From positions 3,390 to 20,706 of the forward strand of contig MHPU01000003.1 in assembly GCA_001820485.1 (NCBI GenBank): 17,317 nucleotides of DNA, read 5' to 3'. Below the pieces are notes generated by a model. The model did no database searches, was not told the DNA's origin, and was given only the letters and a program-made list of their open reading frames with translations. Origin of the DNA: Candidatus Staskawiczbacteria bacterium RIFOXYD1_FULL_32_13 (GTDB lineage Bacteria; Patescibacteriota; Minisyncoccia; Minisyncoccales; Staskawiczbacteraceae). Both the position numbers and the translations under genes were made by a program. Below are positions 11,990 to 17,317 of this stretch, in pieces (within the stretch, counting starts at the first letter, position 1; every line of letters begins with the position of its first letter).

Positions 11990-13360
11990 TTAATCTTTAT
12001 TTTTCTTTAAAAAATAAGTTAAAATTGGTGGAGTGATTAATGTAGTTAAAATAACCATAATAACAATTACAGAAAACATTTCTTTTGTAATTACCCCTAA
12101 ACTACTTCCAATTGAAGCAAAAATTAATCCCACCTCTCCCCTTGGTACCATTCCAAAACCCACAATTTGCTTGTTAACCCTACCAGCCACAAATCCTGAA
12201 ACATATTTTCCAATAACTGCTACCAATGTTATAGCAAGCGCTACTAATAAAATTTTAGAATCAAATAAAGTTTCCAGCCTTACATTCATTCCAGTAATTA
12301 TAAAAAATATGGGCACAAAAAAGTGAGCTAAAGGTTCTATTAAATCTTCAATATGTTTTTCACTATGATTTTCTGCAATTTTTACTAATTTCTCTTTTTC
12401 TTTATGTGATAAATCTTTAGAAACTTCAAGCAATTCTTCTACAACTTTTGGTTTTTTAAAATATTTAAAATGCACAGAATCAAGCACAAGACCAGCTGCA
12501 AAAGCTCCCACAATTGGAGCCAGCCCAATTTTACCTGCAATAAATGAAACCACAAAACAAATAGAAATTGCTAAAGCAAACTTCATACCAACTCCAGTAT
12601 GAATTTTAGAAAACAATTTACCCAAATGTGGAGCAAAAATCTGTCCCAAGATTATAGCTCCTAACAAAAACCCAACCGCTTTAATTACAATTAAAGAAAC
12701 TCCCCCAAAACTTACAGCACCCAAAGTCGCAATAGCTGAAACCACAGCCAAAATTACAAGCCCCATTACATCATCAATTACAGCAGCTCCCAGTACAATT
12801 TGAGCTTCCTTAGTGTGTAATTTACCCAAATCTTTAAACACTCTAGCTGTAATCCCCACAGAAGTGGCAGTTAAAGCAGCTCCTAAAAATAAATATGCAT
12901 TACTACTCAAGCCCGGCAATAAATAAGGCCCAACAATATAAGTTCCCAAAATAAAAGGGCAAATAACTCCAACAGTAGCCACCATTAAAGCTCTTACTCC
13001 CACTTTTTTCATTTGCGAGATATTTGATTCCAAACCCACTTGAAATAAAAGTATTATAACTCCCAATTCAGCTAAAAATGGAAAATATGTATTTATTTTA
13101 ATTGGCTCAAAAAAATGAAATCCCAATAAATATAAATTCCCCAAAACAACTCCAATTATCAATTCTCCCAAAACAGATGGCTGACCAAATCTTTCAATTA
13201 AACCCGAGACTTTAGCTGCAATCAATACAACTGCAATCCAGAATAATGCAGGCACAATATCAGCTGTAATTTGGCTAGATTCTCCGCCTCCACTAGAAGC
13301 TAAACTCACCCCAGCTATTAAAATCCCAAAAACCAGACAAAATAAAAAAAACTTCTTCAT
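11990..13360 (-). CDS. CPA2-type cation:proton antiporter (Kef/Na+:H+ exchanger family)
   Basis: The 456-residue integral membrane protein has a signal-like first helix (residues 3-21, ending SLASSGG) and about 12 further hydrophobic segments. Family signatures include 'LIERFGQPSVLGELIIGVVL' (helix 2), 'AELGVIILLFQVGLE', 'SVGITARVFKDLGKLHTKEA', 'IVLGAAVIDDVMGLVILAVV' (the Asp-Asp pair of the ion-binding site, about 195-200) and 'VGFGMVPRGEVGLIFASIG'. It exchanges H+ for Na+ or K+ across the membrane. There is no C-terminal TrkA-N domain, so it is the short, unregulated form. It is preceded by a good promoter and followed after 23 nt by the PGDYG-like gene. Confidence 0.94.
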   Translation of the reverse strand: MKKFFLFCLVFGILIAGVSLASSGGGESSQITADIVPALFWIAVVLIAAKVSGLIERFGQPSVLGELIIGVVLGNLYLLGFHFFEPIKINTYFPFLAELGVIILLFQVGLESNISQMKKVGVRALMVATVGVICPFILGTYIVGPYLLPGLSSNAYLFLGAALTATSVGITARVFKDLGKLHTKEAQIVLGAAVIDDVMGLVILAVVSAIATLGAVSFGGVSLIVIKAVGFLLGAIILGQIFAPHLGKLFSKIHTGVGMKFALAISICFVVSFIAGKIGLAPIVGAFAAGLVLDSVHFKYFKKPKVVEELLEVSKDLSHKEKEKLVKIAENHSEKHIEDLIEPLAHFFVPIFFIITGMNVRLETLFDSKILLVALAITLVAVIGKYVSGFVAGRVNKQIVGFGMVPRGEVGLIFASIGSSLGVITKEMFSVIVIMVILTTLITPPILTYFLKKNKD

Positions 13361-13408
13361 AAGTTTATATGTTAATTTTTAATTATTATTTTAAGCAATT
13401 TCAATTAT

Positions 13409-13436
13409 ATTATATCAAAATTTTGCAAAATGTCAC
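13409..13436 (-). promoter_or_regulatory. promoter of the antiporter gene
   Basis: GTGACA (13431-13436), 16 nt, TATAAT (13409-13414) with TG one base upstream (TGATATAAT). A second overlapping TATAAT lies at 13404-13409. The predicted leader is about 42 nt. The -35 sits only 10 nt beyond the engB stop, and no terminator separates the two genes. Confidence 0.65.
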
Positions 13437-13445
13437 TATATTTTT

Positions 13446-14024
13446 CTACTTCACCAAATCTTCAATAATTTTAAATATATTTTCTTTACCTTCATGTGTT
13501 TTGGCAGAATATTCTAAAACTTCAAGCCCTTTTGCTTGGCTTACAATTGATAAAATTTTGTCTTTTCTTTTTGTTTGTGGTAATTTATCTACTTTATTGG
13601 CAACAATAACCACTTTGTGATTATTTTGCTTAATAATTTCAAGCATTTCTAAATCAAGATCAGTTAAGCCAACCTTTGCATCAATAATCAAAAAAATCAC
13701 TTTTGGTCGAGCGTTAGTAAATTCCAAATACCAAAAAATTCTTTTAACCATTTTGTTTCTTTCTTGTACGCCACGCATAGCAAAACCATATCCGGGAAAA
13801 TCTAAAAGATAAAATAAATTATTAATACAGAAAAAATTTGCCTCAATAGTTTTCCCTGGAGTTTTACTTGAATGCACTAAATTTTTCCTGCCAGTTAAAG
13901 AATTAATAACACTAGACTTTCCAGCATTTGATCTACCTAAAAAAGCAATCTGCGGTAAATTGTCCTGAGTGCTATAATCATTCCCAGTAACTCCCCTAGC
14001 AAACTCTGCACTTTTTATTTTCAT
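13446..14024 (-). CDS. engB: ribosome biogenesis GTPase EngB/YsxC
   Basis: The 192-residue small GTPase carries the full set of G motifs: G1 GRSNAGKS (30-37), G3 DFPGYG (75-80), G4 NKVD (143-146), G5 SAK (173-175), plus the family-specific 'NLVHSSKTPGKTIEANFF' switch region. EngB binds the large ribosomal subunit late in assembly and is normally essential. The protein has standard length and no insertion. It starts with ATG 14024, only 3 nt after the MATE gene stop, so it is translated from the mscL-MATE-engB transcript. Its stop is TAG, which shows that TAG terminates in this organism. Confidence 0.97.
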   Translation of the reverse strand: MKIKSAEFARGVTGNDYSTQDNLPQIAFLGRSNAGKSSVINSLTGRKNLVHSSKTPGKTIEANFFCINNLFYLLDFPGYGFAMRGVQERNKMVKRIFWYLEFTNARPKVIFLIIDAKVGLTDLDLEMLEIIKQNNHKVVIVANKVDKLPQTKRKDKILSIVSQAKGLEVLEYSAKTHEGKENIFKIIEDLVK

Positions 14025-14027
14025 ATT

Positions 14028-15374
14028 TTAATTTTTATTAATATTCAATAATTTTTTTCTTGTGTAAAAAATTGTAATAATTGATGCAGTCCAGGTAATT
14101 ATAAATATAGAAATCCAAATTCCATCAATTCCAAAATATTTTGAAAGTATAGGAAACATTATTAATGGTAATATAATTTGCCTTAGAAGGCCAATGTATA
14201 ATGAATACATTGGTTTTTTTAATCCTTGTAATGCTGAGATATTTAAAAATAAAAACAAATATGCCCAAGTAAGAAACGATGCATATTTTAAGTAATGCAC
14301 GGCAATATTTATAACATTGCTATCTTGCGTAAATATTTTTATTAAAAGCGGTGAAAACAACAAAATACAAATACTGCCAAATGTCATAATATACAAACCA
14401 TATTTTGTAGTAATTTTTAATGTTTCTTTAACTCTATCAAATTTTTTTGCACCATTATTCTGCCCAACAAGTGTGAGTGTGGCAATATTTAGCCCAATTG
14501 TAGGTAATAAAAATAACTGCTCTATCCTGGTTGCAATGCCAAATGCTGCAACTGTTTCTTTACCAAAAACACCTAAAAAATAAGTTGTCACAAATATTCC
14601 AACTCCAACTGTTACCATACTCAATGATGAAGGAAGACCTTGTTTGATTATCTCAACATAAGGAGCTTTTTGAGGCATTAATTTTTTAAATGTTGGTGCT
14701 TCAAATAAAAATGTCTTTGAAGCTTTTTTACCCAAATAAAATGTACCAATAATCTGAATAATAACTGTAGCTAAAGCCACGCCAGCTACACCCATTTTCG
14801 GCAGGCCAAAGTAACCAAACATTAAAATGGGATCCAAAACAATATTAATAAAAAACCCTACAATCAAAAAATTTCTAAAAGTCTTCATATCTCCAGAAGC
14901 ATTTAATATTGAATTAAACACATAAGACATTACAAAAAAAACTGTGCCATAAAATATGATATTTATATAAGATAAAGACAATGCCAAATATTCGCCACTT
15001 GCGCCAAGTAATTTAAGTAGCATTGGAGAAGAAACCAAACCTATAGCAGTTAAAACAACTGAAAGCACAAGCCCAAAAGAAATAGTTTGCTTTGCATATA
15101 ATTTTCCTTGTTCGTTGTTTTTGCCCCCAATGTGATTTGCAATAATTGCTGTTGCCCCGCTTGATAAACCAGTGCCCAAAGCAATAATTATAAAAAATGT
15201 TGGGAAAGAAATTGATAAAGCAGCAAGAGCATCAGTTGATATCATGCCTGCATAAAAAGTATCAACAATATTAAACATTGTATTAAAAAAGAATCCAATG
15301 CTTGCTGGAATTGCCATCATTTTAACCAAATCTTTAATTGGAGCTACTGTTAAATCAGAGTTATTTTTATTCAT
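14028..15374 (-). CDS. MATE family multidrug/cation efflux transporter
   Basis: The 448-residue protein has about twelve membrane helices in two similar halves. Typical segments are 'SIGFFFNTMFNIVDTFYAGM' (first helix pair), 'ALAALSISFPTFFIIIALGT', 'GLSSGATAIIANHIGGKN' and, in the second half, 'QGLPSSLSMVTVGVGIFVTT' and 'AAFGIATRIEQLFLLPTIGL'. MATE proteins export drugs or metabolites using H+ or Na+ gradients. The start chosen is ATG 15374; an upstream TTG at 15398 is in frame but would place the start inside the AT-rich leader. It lies 31 nt after mscL and 3 nt before engB. The substrate cannot be told from sequence. Confidence 0.95.
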   Translation of the reverse strand: MNKNNSDLTVAPIKDLVKMMAIPASIGFFFNTMFNIVDTFYAGMISTDALAALSISFPTFFIIIALGTGLSSGATAIIANHIGGKNNEQGKLYAKQTISFGLVLSVVLTAIGLVSSPMLLKLLGASGEYLALSLSYINIIFYGTVFFVMSYVFNSILNASGDMKTFRNFLIVGFFINIVLDPILMFGYFGLPKMGVAGVALATVIIQIIGTFYLGKKASKTFLFEAPTFKKLMPQKAPYVEIIKQGLPSSLSMVTVGVGIFVTTYFLGVFGKETVAAFGIATRIEQLFLLPTIGLNIATLTLVGQNNGAKKFDRVKETLKITTKYGLYIMTFGSICILLFSPLLIKIFTQDSNVINIAVHYLKYASFLTWAYLFLFLNISALQGLKKPMYSLYIGLLRQIILPLIMFPILSKYFGIDGIWISIFIITWTASIITIFYTRKKLLNINKN

Positions 15375-15405
15375 AATGTAAACTAAATTATTTATCAATT
15401 AATTT

Positions 15406-15816
15406 TTATTGTACTATTTGCGTGCAATAACTACATCTTTTAGCCTCCAAAGGAATTTCACTCAAACATTCTTTGCACTTTTTAGTTGTAGGACTTGAAA
15501 GTTCTTTCTTTTTCATTTTTTTAGTTAAAACATTCATTGGTAAAACCACGAAAAAATAAATCGCAAAAGCAACCAGTAAAAAGGCAACTATTGCATTTAC
15601 AAATTCTCCATACAAAAACTTACTTCCATTAAGTGTAAAATAAAGTCCAGAAAAATCTGGTACTTTAGCAATAGCACCAATAAGTGGAGTAAGCAAACCT
15701 TTTACTAAAGAATTTATCACTGCCCCAAACGAAACTCCAATAACCACGCCAACTGCAAGGTCAACTGCATTACCCCGCATAACAAAATCACGAAAACCCT
15801 CAAAAACTTTATTCAT
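15406..15816 (-). CDS. mscL: large-conductance mechanosensitive channel MscL with C-terminal zinc ribbon
   Basis: The 136-residue pore protein opens with 'FEGFRDFVMRGNAVDLAVGV', the conserved N-terminal helix and first membrane helix, and has a second helix at about 71-97 ('VNAIVAFLLVAFAIYFFVVL'). It protects against hypo-osmotic bursting. The ordinary C-terminal helix is replaced from residue 112 by a two-knuckle zinc ribbon: Cys114, Cys117, Cys128, Cys131 (CKEC, 10 residues, CSYC). This cytoplasmic tail could bind Zn2+ or a partner. It starts with ATG 15816, about 31 nt after a good promoter, and heads an operon with the MATE and engB genes. The stop is followed by AAATTAATTGA, as at two other genes. 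Confidence 0.96.
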   Translation of the reverse strand: MNKVFEGFRDFVMRGNAVDLAVGVVIGVSFGAVINSLVKGLLTPLIGAIAKVPDFSGLYFTLNGSKFLYGEFVNAIVAFLLVAFAIYFFVVLPMNVLTKKMKKKELSSPTTKKCKECLSEIPLEAKRCSYCTQIVQ

Positions 15817-15853
15817 ATTTTTGTCTACTTAATAATATTAACTTTACATTTTC

Positions 15854-15882
15854 ATTATACCAAAAAACCACTCATATTTAAA
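15854..15882 (-). promoter_or_regulatory. extended -10 promoter of the mscL-MATE-engB unit
   Basis: TGGTATAAT on the minus strand has TATAAT at 15854-15859. TTTAAA (15877-15882) lies 17 nt upstream, inside the loop of the hcp terminator hairpin, so the terminator and the promoter are packed into one 40-nt stretch. Confidence 0.65.
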
Positions 15883-15891
15883 GTGGTTTTT
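15862..15891 (-). terminator. intrinsic terminator after the Hcp-like gene
   Basis: AAAAACCACT (15863-15872) and AGTGGTTTTT (15882-15891) form a 10-bp stem with a 9-nt loop. The complement of the A run supplies the T tail on the minus strand; the A/T symmetry could also allow termination in the other direction. Confidence 0.82.
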
Positions 15892-15914
15892 GGATTCATC
15901 AATCTATCAAAATC

Positions 15915-16424
15915 TTACTTTTTAGCTACTTTTAAATCATAGCTAAATTCTATCTTTGCAAAATTCAAACTTACTGATTCGGTTGGCATATCACCGCCAC
16001 TTCCCGATAATTCATAAGAACTTATCAGCACATCAGACAATTCTATTTTAAGATAATCAGTATTTCCTCTTCTAACATGCAAAACTGCATTTTTAATATG
16101 CTCGCCCTTTGCTAATGAAGAATATAACATTGGCGAAGCTTTATCAATTCTTTTGGTAAAATGAAAATCTTGCATGCTAACTTTTCCCGCACCAGCACCA
16201 CCACTTCCCACGCTTGTAGGATTGCTAGCACCAAAACTCCAAGATAATATATCCATTGCATTTACATGAGTAGATGAGCCTTGCACGCCATCTATCTCTA
16301 TAAACACATCAAAAAAGCTATTTGCTGCTCTTGCCTCACTTGGCTGTTGTAAAATTGGGGCTAGCATCAACCCTGACAATAAAATAGCGCTTAATGATAA
16401 AAATACTAATAATTTATTTTTCAT
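15915..16424 (-). CDS. secreted Hcp-like (type VI tube protein family) protein
   Basis: The 169-residue protein has a classical Sec signal peptide: Lys-rich start, hydrophobic core (residues 5-22) and an Ala-x-Ala site at about residue 33 (SEARA|AN). The mature part matches the Hcp family of type VI secretion: 'FFDVFIEIDGVQGSS', 'KVSMQDFHFTKRIDKASPML', 'LHVRRGNTDYLKIELSDVLI' and 'SVSLNFAKIEFSYDL'. In T6SS bacteria Hcp has no signal peptide and forms hexamer rings. Here a Sec leader and the absence of any other T6SS gene argue for an exported, re-purposed beta-barrel protein, possibly building extracellular rings. It has its own terminator; a weak promoter candidate lies upstream. Composition matches the host. 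Confidence 0.88.
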   Translation of the reverse strand: MKNKLLVFLSLSAILLSGLMLAPILQQPSEARAANSFFDVFIEIDGVQGSSTHVNAMDILSWSFGASNPTSVGSGGAGAGKVSMQDFHFTKRIDKASPMLYSSLAKGEHIKNAVLHVRRGNTDYLKIELSDVLISSYELSGSGGDMPTESVSLNFAKIEFSYDLKVAKK

Positions 16425-16577
16425 AAATTTGTTTTTTTATTTAATAATATTAATTTTAATTATTTTTATTTACGACCGCTAAGGCGCCAAAATTAATGAT
16501 ACCATAGATTATGATACGCATTCTTACACAAAAAAATTTCTAACCAATACCATACTCAATTTTGCTCTTTTTATTAC
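16425..16577. other. non-coding leader region of the Hcp-like gene
   Basis: About 150 nt upstream of the Hcp ATG hold no credible gene. On the minus strand there are two TATCAT hexamers in direct repeat (GTATCAT) 17 nt apart, around 16500-16520, of which the second is preceded by TGG and could be an extended -10. If used, the leader would be about 75 nt and AT-rich, with a short GGCGCC palindrome at about 16482-16488. No terminator or known RNA motif is recognised. Confidence 0.4.
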
Positions 16578-16598
16578 AAAAAACCGCTCAAGCGGTTT
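16578..16598 (-). terminator. intrinsic terminator after the 43-residue gene
   Basis: AAACCGCT (16581-16588) and AGCGGTTT (16591-16598) are exact reverse complements, best drawn as a 6-bp stem with a 6-nt loop, followed on the minus strand by six Ts. It lies 24 nt after the stop at 16623. Confidence 0.85.
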
Positions 16599-16622
16599 AT
16601 TAGTTCCAAGCCAATTATTTTT

Positions 16623-16754
16623 TTATTTATTATTAAATTTATTATTTTTACTATTTTTTTCAGTTTTTGAGTCTTCTCTTACGGCCCAAACAAGGCCACC
16701 AATAAGTAGTGTTAAAAATATCCCAATTCCTAAAATAACAATTATTGAAAACAT
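16623..16754 (-). CDS. 43-residue single-pass membrane protein
   Basis: ATG 16754 to TAA 16623 encodes 43 residues: a membrane helix (MFSIIVILGIGIFLTLLIGG, residues 1-20, then LVWA) followed by a charged, Asn/Lys-rich tail (VREDSKTEKNSKNN). The gene has its own extended -10 promoter about 35 nt upstream and its own terminator downstream, so it is an independent transcription unit, which argues strongly for a real small gene. No family is recognised; single-helix proteins of this kind often modulate larger membrane complexes, but that is only a general analogy. Confidence 0.78.
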   Translation of the reverse strand: MFSIIVILGIGIFLTLLIGGLVWAVREDSKTEKNSKNNKFNNK

Positions 16755-16788
16755 ATTTTTCGTTAATTAATCTTTACTTTTCATTTTC

Positions 16789-16797
16789 ATTATACCA
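16789..16797 (-). promoter_or_regulatory. extended -10 promoter of the 43-residue gene
   Basis: TGGTATAAT on the minus strand has TATAAT at 16789-16794. It is the same nine bases as at mscL, and the following bases GAAAATG are shared too. No -35 is visible; the T-run of the upstream terminator occupies that place. Confidence 0.6.
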
Positions 16798-16810
16798 AAA
16801 AAAATAGACA

Positions 16811-16838
16811 AAAAAAATCCCGCAGTCGGAACTGCGGG
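16811..16838 (-). terminator. GC-rich intrinsic terminator of the 107-residue gene
   Basis: CCCGCAGT (16819-16826), loop CGGA, ACTGCGGG (16831-16838) form a perfect 8-bp stem; the minus strand then has a T-rich tail (complement of 16811-16818). It lies 24 nt after the TGA stop. Confidence 0.88.
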
Positions 16839-16862
16839 TGTAAGGTGGGGTTACTCATGGTC

Positions 16863-17186
16863 TCAGGCAATGTCAACTGCCTTCTGCTCTCGCCACTTTT
16901 TCCATCCTTTGTGACAGTGGCAAAAAATAGACTTTAGCCCGGCAAAGCCATAACTTTCTGCCATCATCTCAAAAAGCACGATGGCATAGATAATTCTAAA
17001 CCACGGCCAATTGTCAACGATGGTGTGCCCAGCCTTCGCTACAACGTCGCCACCAAGGATTGATACTGGGATCATCGCCAGCAAAACGGCAAAGCCCAAG
17101 AAAAAACAAACAATCATGGTGACGAATATTGCCATGATTCCATTTACGATAACTCTACCTAGGAAATCCATAAACCTGTCGAACAT
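16863..17186 (-). CDS. hypothetical membrane protein, 107 aa, GC-rich
   Basis: The start ATG 17186 is chosen because ACGGAGGATA places GGAGG 7 nt upstream; the frame extends to 17225 but those codons would contain the Shine-Dalgarno. The 107 residues include a long hydrophobic stretch (about 12-45, probably two short helices) and a second segment (about 62-75), then a His/Cys/Trp/Lys-rich end ('FCHCHKGWKKWREQKA'). No family is recognised. G+C is about 42-53% by line against roughly 25-30% in the flanking genes, and the stop is TGA, the only TGA stop among the genes here. It shares these traits and the Shine-Dalgarno with the IMP cyclohydrolase gene, suggesting acquisition from a similar donor. 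Confidence 0.75.
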   Translation of the reverse strand: MFDRFMDFLGRVIVNGIMAIFVTMIVCFFLGFAVLLAMIPVSILGGDVVAKAGHTIVDNWPWFRIIYAIVLFEMMAESYGFAGLKSIFCHCHKGWKKWREQKAVDIA

Positions 17187-17241
17187 TTTATATCCTCCGT
17201 TCAAAGAACAAACATATCCAAACACCGTGTCTAGATAATAT

Positions 17242-17270
17242 TTTTTATCACAATACTACCCCAAAGTCAA
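17242..17270 (-). promoter_or_regulatory. possible promoter of the 107-residue gene
   Basis: TTGACT (17265-17270), 17 nt, TAAAAA (17242-17247) on the minus strand. The -35 is good (5 of 6), the -10 poor (4 of 6). The alternative TATTAT at 17235-17240 is badly spaced from it. Confidence 0.35.
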
Positions 17271-17317
17271 TCAAATGCGCTGGTTCATATGATATGATAC
17301 ACCTACTCTTTTAAAAT

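Noticed and set aside
12033..14583. Plus-strand open frames opposite the antiporter, engB and MATE genes
   Set aside because: These are shadows of well-identified membrane and GTPase genes, with no own signals or recognisable products.
15915..16424. Hcp-like gene as evidence for a type VI secretion system
   Set aside because: It has a Sec signal peptide and no other T6SS component is in the window.
1..17317. tRNA, rRNA, CRISPR array, insertion sequence or prophage module
   Set aside because: No cloverleaf, rRNA-like segment, regularly spaced direct repeats, transposase or integrase was found; the ORF6N protein alone does not make a prophage.
1..17317. UGA recoded as glycine (SR1/Gracilibacteria code)
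   Set aside because: Conserved genes here contain no in-frame TGA, and TGA ends the 107-residue gene.

Overview
This is a 17.3 kb, AT-rich chromosomal piece in which every credible gene lies on the minus strand, so transcription runs from high to low coordinates. Short spacers, many genes of 40-200 codons, near-universal TAA stops, absence of Shine-Dalgarno sites in front of most genes and the gene content (FtsK, EngB, MscL, MATE, PspC, secreted Cys-repeat/KRE9-like and Hcp-like proteins) fit a small-genome bacterium of the Patescibacteria (CPR, Parcubacteria-like) type. The phylum is an inference from style; no rRNA or other marker is present. TGA and TAG both act as stops, so there is no sign of a recoded genetic code.

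Layout from left to right. 1-4052: FtsK DNA translocase (C-terminus beyond the window), a two-helix membrane protein and a membrane-anchored protein with five Cys-pair repeats. 4132-5808: ORF6N-domain protein, DnaQ-like exonuclease, PspC protein and a 59-residue protein. 5795-7500: nucleotidyltransferase-like protein, a histidine phosphatase broken by one in-frame TAG, a small HTH protein between two copies of a perfect 20-bp palindrome, and YwbE. 7556-8445: a GC-richer (about 50% G+C) IMP cyclohydrolase gene with its own canonical promoter, strong Shine-Dalgarno and GC-rich terminator, which looks imported. 8490-11311: an accessory array of unrelated small enzymes (alpha/beta hydrolase, NUDIX, nucleotidyltransferase-like, GNAT) separated by related hairpin-rich repeat units. 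11427-13360: PGDYG-like protein and CPA2 antiporter. 13446-15816: probable mscL-MATE-engB operon. 15915-16754: secreted Hcp-like protein and a 43-residue membrane protein. 16863-17186: a second GC-richer gene with the same Shine-Dalgarno style as the cyclohydrolase.

The most interesting material is non-coding. Two composite repeats (8655-8850 and 10525-10676) carry five hairpins in the same order. Several stems differ by paired changes, and the first copy has been interrupted twice by an approximately 18-20 bp CCTGCCTGC-type palindrome. Two partial units (9872-9965 and 11240-11311) share hairpin, leader and the first six codons (MENEKD) in front of otherwise unrelated NUDIX and GNAT genes. 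Together these suggest a cassette-like or recombination-driven accessory locus. Native promoters share an extended -10 (TGNTATAAT), and two of them sit so close to the ATG that leaderless transcripts are expected. Six intrinsic terminators delimit the transcription units.
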